6,911 nt of DNA from Gemmatimonadota bacterium (lineage in GTDB: Bacteria; Gemmatimonadota; Gemmatimonadetes; Gemmatimonadales; Gemmatimonadaceae), in NCBI GenBank assembly GCA_016794735.1, contig JAEUJK010000210.1:1-6911 (forward strand). The letters are read 5' to 3'. The notes under the pieces were generated by a model, which saw nothing but the letters and a program-made list of their open reading frames with translations, was not told where the DNA came from and did not search any database. Below are positions 5,436-6,911 of the stretch, piece by piece. Position 1 is the first letter of the stretch, and every line of letters begins with the position of its first letter. Both the position numbers and the translations under genes were made by a program.

Positions 5436-5445
5436 GGCCCCGTGA
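5423..5445. promoter_or_regulatory. Two nested palindromes sharing a central half-site, probable operator
   Basis: CGTGA (5423-5427), AATA and TCACG (5432-5436) form one palindrome. TCACGG (5432-5437), CC and CCGTGA (5440-5445) form a second. The middle half-site is shared, giving three GTGA-type half-sites in alternating orientation over 23 bp. They lie between the divergent padR and oxidoreductase genes and over the candidate -10 box of the latter. Spacing between half-sites is 4 nt and 2 nt, unlike the 6-nt GTGA spacing of CRP, so that family is not a good match. Confidence 0.45.
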
Positions 5446-5501
5446 CCTGCCACGGTGGCGCGCGACCTGCACCGACGGCACGGTCTCCATTCCTTGCCTT
5501 C

Positions 5502-6890
5502 ATGTCGGAATCACCTCGCTCGATCGTGGTCATTGGTGGCGGCTTCAGCGGCGCCATGGTCACCGCCCATTTGCTGCGCCGCTCGCACGACCCCGCCCTG
5601 CGCGTCACCCTCGTCAACAAGTCGGGGCCCCTGGCGCGCGGCGTGGCCTACGGGACTCGACACTCGGACCACGTGCTCAACGTCCCGGCCGGTCGCATGA
5701 GTGCCTTCCCCGGCGAGGAGGATCACTTCCTGCGCTTTGCCCAGGCGCGCATCCCGTCCACAACCGGCGGGGCATTCGTGCCGCGCACCCTCTACGGCGA
5801 CTACCTCGGGAGCATTGTTGAGGAGGCCGCGCAACAGGTGCCTGGTCGCTTTGAGGCTGTCTCGGATGAAGCCCGCGAGGTGCGCTGGAATGCCGACACG
5901 TCTCGCGCGCGCGTGACCCTCGCCAGCGGACGCGTCCTCGAGGCCGAACACGTGGTCCTGGCACTCGGCAACTACACCCCGTCCAATCCTTCACTCCCTG
6001 ACCCCTCGGCCTTCGCGAGCGCGCGCTACGTGCGCGACCCGTGGGCACCCGGTGCGCTCGCCAATGTGCGTCCGGACGAGCCCGTGCTGCTGATCGGGAC
6101 GGGGCTGACCATGCTGGATGTGGCGTTGCAGGTTGCAAGTGTCGCACGCAGCGCGCCGCTTGTGGCGATTTCGCGCCGTGGGCTCACGCCGTTGCCGCAC
6201 CGCGACCACGGCGCCCCTCCATCGTACGGCCACTTGCCGCCGGACCTGGTCGCGGGAGAGCCATCGGCCGTCGATTACCTGCGCGCGGTACGCCGGCATA
6301 CGCGCCAGCTCGCGCGCGCGGGCATCGACTGGCGCGAGGTCGTCGCCTCCCTGCGCCCCGTCACCTCGCGGCTCTGGCAGGCGCTGTCGACGCGTGAACG
6401 TGCGCGTTTCCTGCGACACCTGCGCCCGTACTGGGACGTGCACCGGCATCGCGTCGCGCCCGAACTCTGGCAGCGTTTCCACGCACTCCGCGAGACGGGG
6501 CAGCTCGACGTGCACGCCGCGCGCCTCCTCGGGCTTGCCGAGGTGTCCGGTGGTATCGACGCCACCTTCCGGCTCCGCGGTCGCAAGGAACAGGCGACGT
6601 TCCGGGCGGGCTGGGTGATCAACTGCACCGGCCCCGAGGGAGACGTGCGCGCGTTGAAGGACCCGCTCCTCTCCTCGCTGATGGCCGACGGCTATGTGCG
6701 AGCCGATGCCCTCGGGCTGGGGCTCGACGTCGACGACTCCCTGTCGCTCCTCACGCGAGACGGGACGCCATCACCGTGGCTTTCCCTGGTTGGACCACTC
6801 CTCAAGGGCACGTGGTGGGAAGCGACGGCCGTCCCCGAGCTGCGGGTGCACGCCAGCCGGCTGGCCGCACGGCTGGCCGGCTCGGCGTAG
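5502..6890 (+). CDS. FAD/NAD(P)-binding oxidoreductase, YdhS-like (COG4529 type)
   Basis: The 462-residue product has two dinucleotide-binding motifs. The first, SIVVIGGGFSGAM (7-19), is an FAD-type Rossmann fingerprint right at the N-terminus. The second, VLLIGTGLTMLDVALQ (195-210), is the NAD(P)-type fingerprint. Blocks typical of this uncharacterised family are RGVAYGT (46-52), HVLNVPAGRMSAFP (57-70), LALGNYTP (153-160), RPYWDVHRHR (308-317), VINCTGPEGDV (372-382) and GPLLKGTWWEATAVPELR (431-448). It has no signal peptide or membrane segment and should be cytoplasmic. The family includes E. coli YdhS, whose reaction is not established to my knowledge; relation to flavin monooxygenases suggests a redox role on a small molecule. 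The ATG at 5502 puts the FAD motif 10 residues in, as usual; an in-frame GTG at 5382 would add 40 unmatched residues across the promoter region. No Shine-Dalgarno is visible. It stands alone, divergent from padR. Confidence 0.88.
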   Translation: MSESPRSIVVIGGGFSGAMVTAHLLRRSHDPALRVTLVNKSGPLARGVAYGTRHSDHVLNVPAGRMSAFPGEEDHFLRFAQARIPSTTGGAFVPRTLYGDYLGSIVEEAAQQVPGRFEAVSDEAREVRWNADTSRARVTLASGRVLEAEHVVLALGNYTPSNPSLPDPSAFASARYVRDPWAPGALANVRPDEPVLLIGTGLTMLDVALQVASVARSAPLVAISRRGLTPLPHRDHGAPPSYGHLPPDLVAGEPSAVDYLRAVRRHTRQLARAGIDWREVVASLRPVTSRLWQALSTRERARFLRHLRPYWDVHRHRVAPELWQRFHALRETGQLDVHAARLLGLAEVSGGIDATFRLRGRKEQATFRAGWVINCTGPEGDVRALKDPLLSSLMADGYVRADALGLGLDVDDSLSLLTRDGTPSPWLSLVGPLLKGTWWEATAVPELRVHASRLAARLAGSA

Positions 6891-6911
6891 TTCGCTTCTC
6901 CCCTACTGCGC
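6891..6911. other. Trailing 21 bp with no supported feature
   Basis: Only 21 bp remain after the oxidoreductase stop. They hold no hairpin or T-tract. A TAG on the minus strand at 6905-6903 could be the end of a convergent gene entering from the right, but two codons are too little to support it. Confidence 0.3.

Noticed and set aside
5423..5436. CRP/FNR site
   Set aside because: The GTGA and TCAC halves are 4 nt apart, while CRP/FNR sites have 6 nt between these cores.
5341..5490. Upstream extension of the PadR frame
   Set aside because: The added 50 residues are Arg-rich without family similarity and cover the promoter region shared with the divergent gene.
5382..5501. Upstream GTG start for the YdhS-like protein
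   Set aside because: The FAD fingerprint should lie close to the N-terminus; the extra 40 residues cross the palindromes and the promoter candidate.
1..6911. Insertion sequences, CRISPR arrays, tRNA or rRNA genes, attachment sites
   Set aside because: I found no direct repeat array, transposase-like frame, tRNA-like cloverleaf or terminal inverted repeats; gene density and composition are even.

Overview
The window is GC-rich bacterial DNA with tightly packed genes and little recognisable Shine-Dalgarno sequence before most starts. It carries phenylacetate catabolism genes, a short PadR-type repressor coupled to a membrane permease, and a secreted protein with a Sec signal peptide. This combination, and a crotonase resembling those in Bacteroidetes paa clusters, suggests a Gram-negative, probably of the Gemmatimonadota/Acidobacteriota kind. 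That placement is inference; no rRNA or marker gene is present.

Layout. Positions 1-146 (minus) hold the N-terminus of a secreted protein cut by the window edge, with its own promoter at 174-202. A 22-bp perfect palindrome (198-219) overlaps the -35 box. Positions 228-2896 (minus) are the operon paaA-paaB-paaC-paaD: three subunits of the ring-1,2-phenylacetyl-CoA epoxidase plus its accessory protein. The reductase gene paaE does not follow. Divergent from paaA across a 213-bp gap is a crotonase-fold gene (3110-3868, plus) that probably acts on a CoA-thioester of the same pathway. It converges on the next unit, with a hairpin at 3877-3922 between the two stops.

Positions 3929-5340 (minus) form a two-gene unit: a 98-residue PadR-like regulator and a membrane protein sharing an ATGA stop/start overlap. 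The membrane protein looks like an LptF/LptG permease from which the periplasmic beta-jellyroll has been removed. It has an added N-terminal cytosolic helical segment. The PadR promoter is placed so that its mRNA would be leaderless. Divergent from it, positions 5502-6890 (plus) encode a two-Rossmann FAD/NAD(P)-binding protein of the YdhS type, behind a promoter region with two nested palindromes.

How the genes work together: PaaABC hydroxylates/epoxidises the ring of phenylacetyl-CoA, PaaD supports metal-centre maturation, and the crotonase plausibly handles a downstream hydration or isomerisation. The PadR/permease unit is an independent, probably self-regulated membrane module. The YdhS-like protein has no assigned partner here. 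The most unusual item is the jellyroll-less LptF/G-like permease under PadR control.
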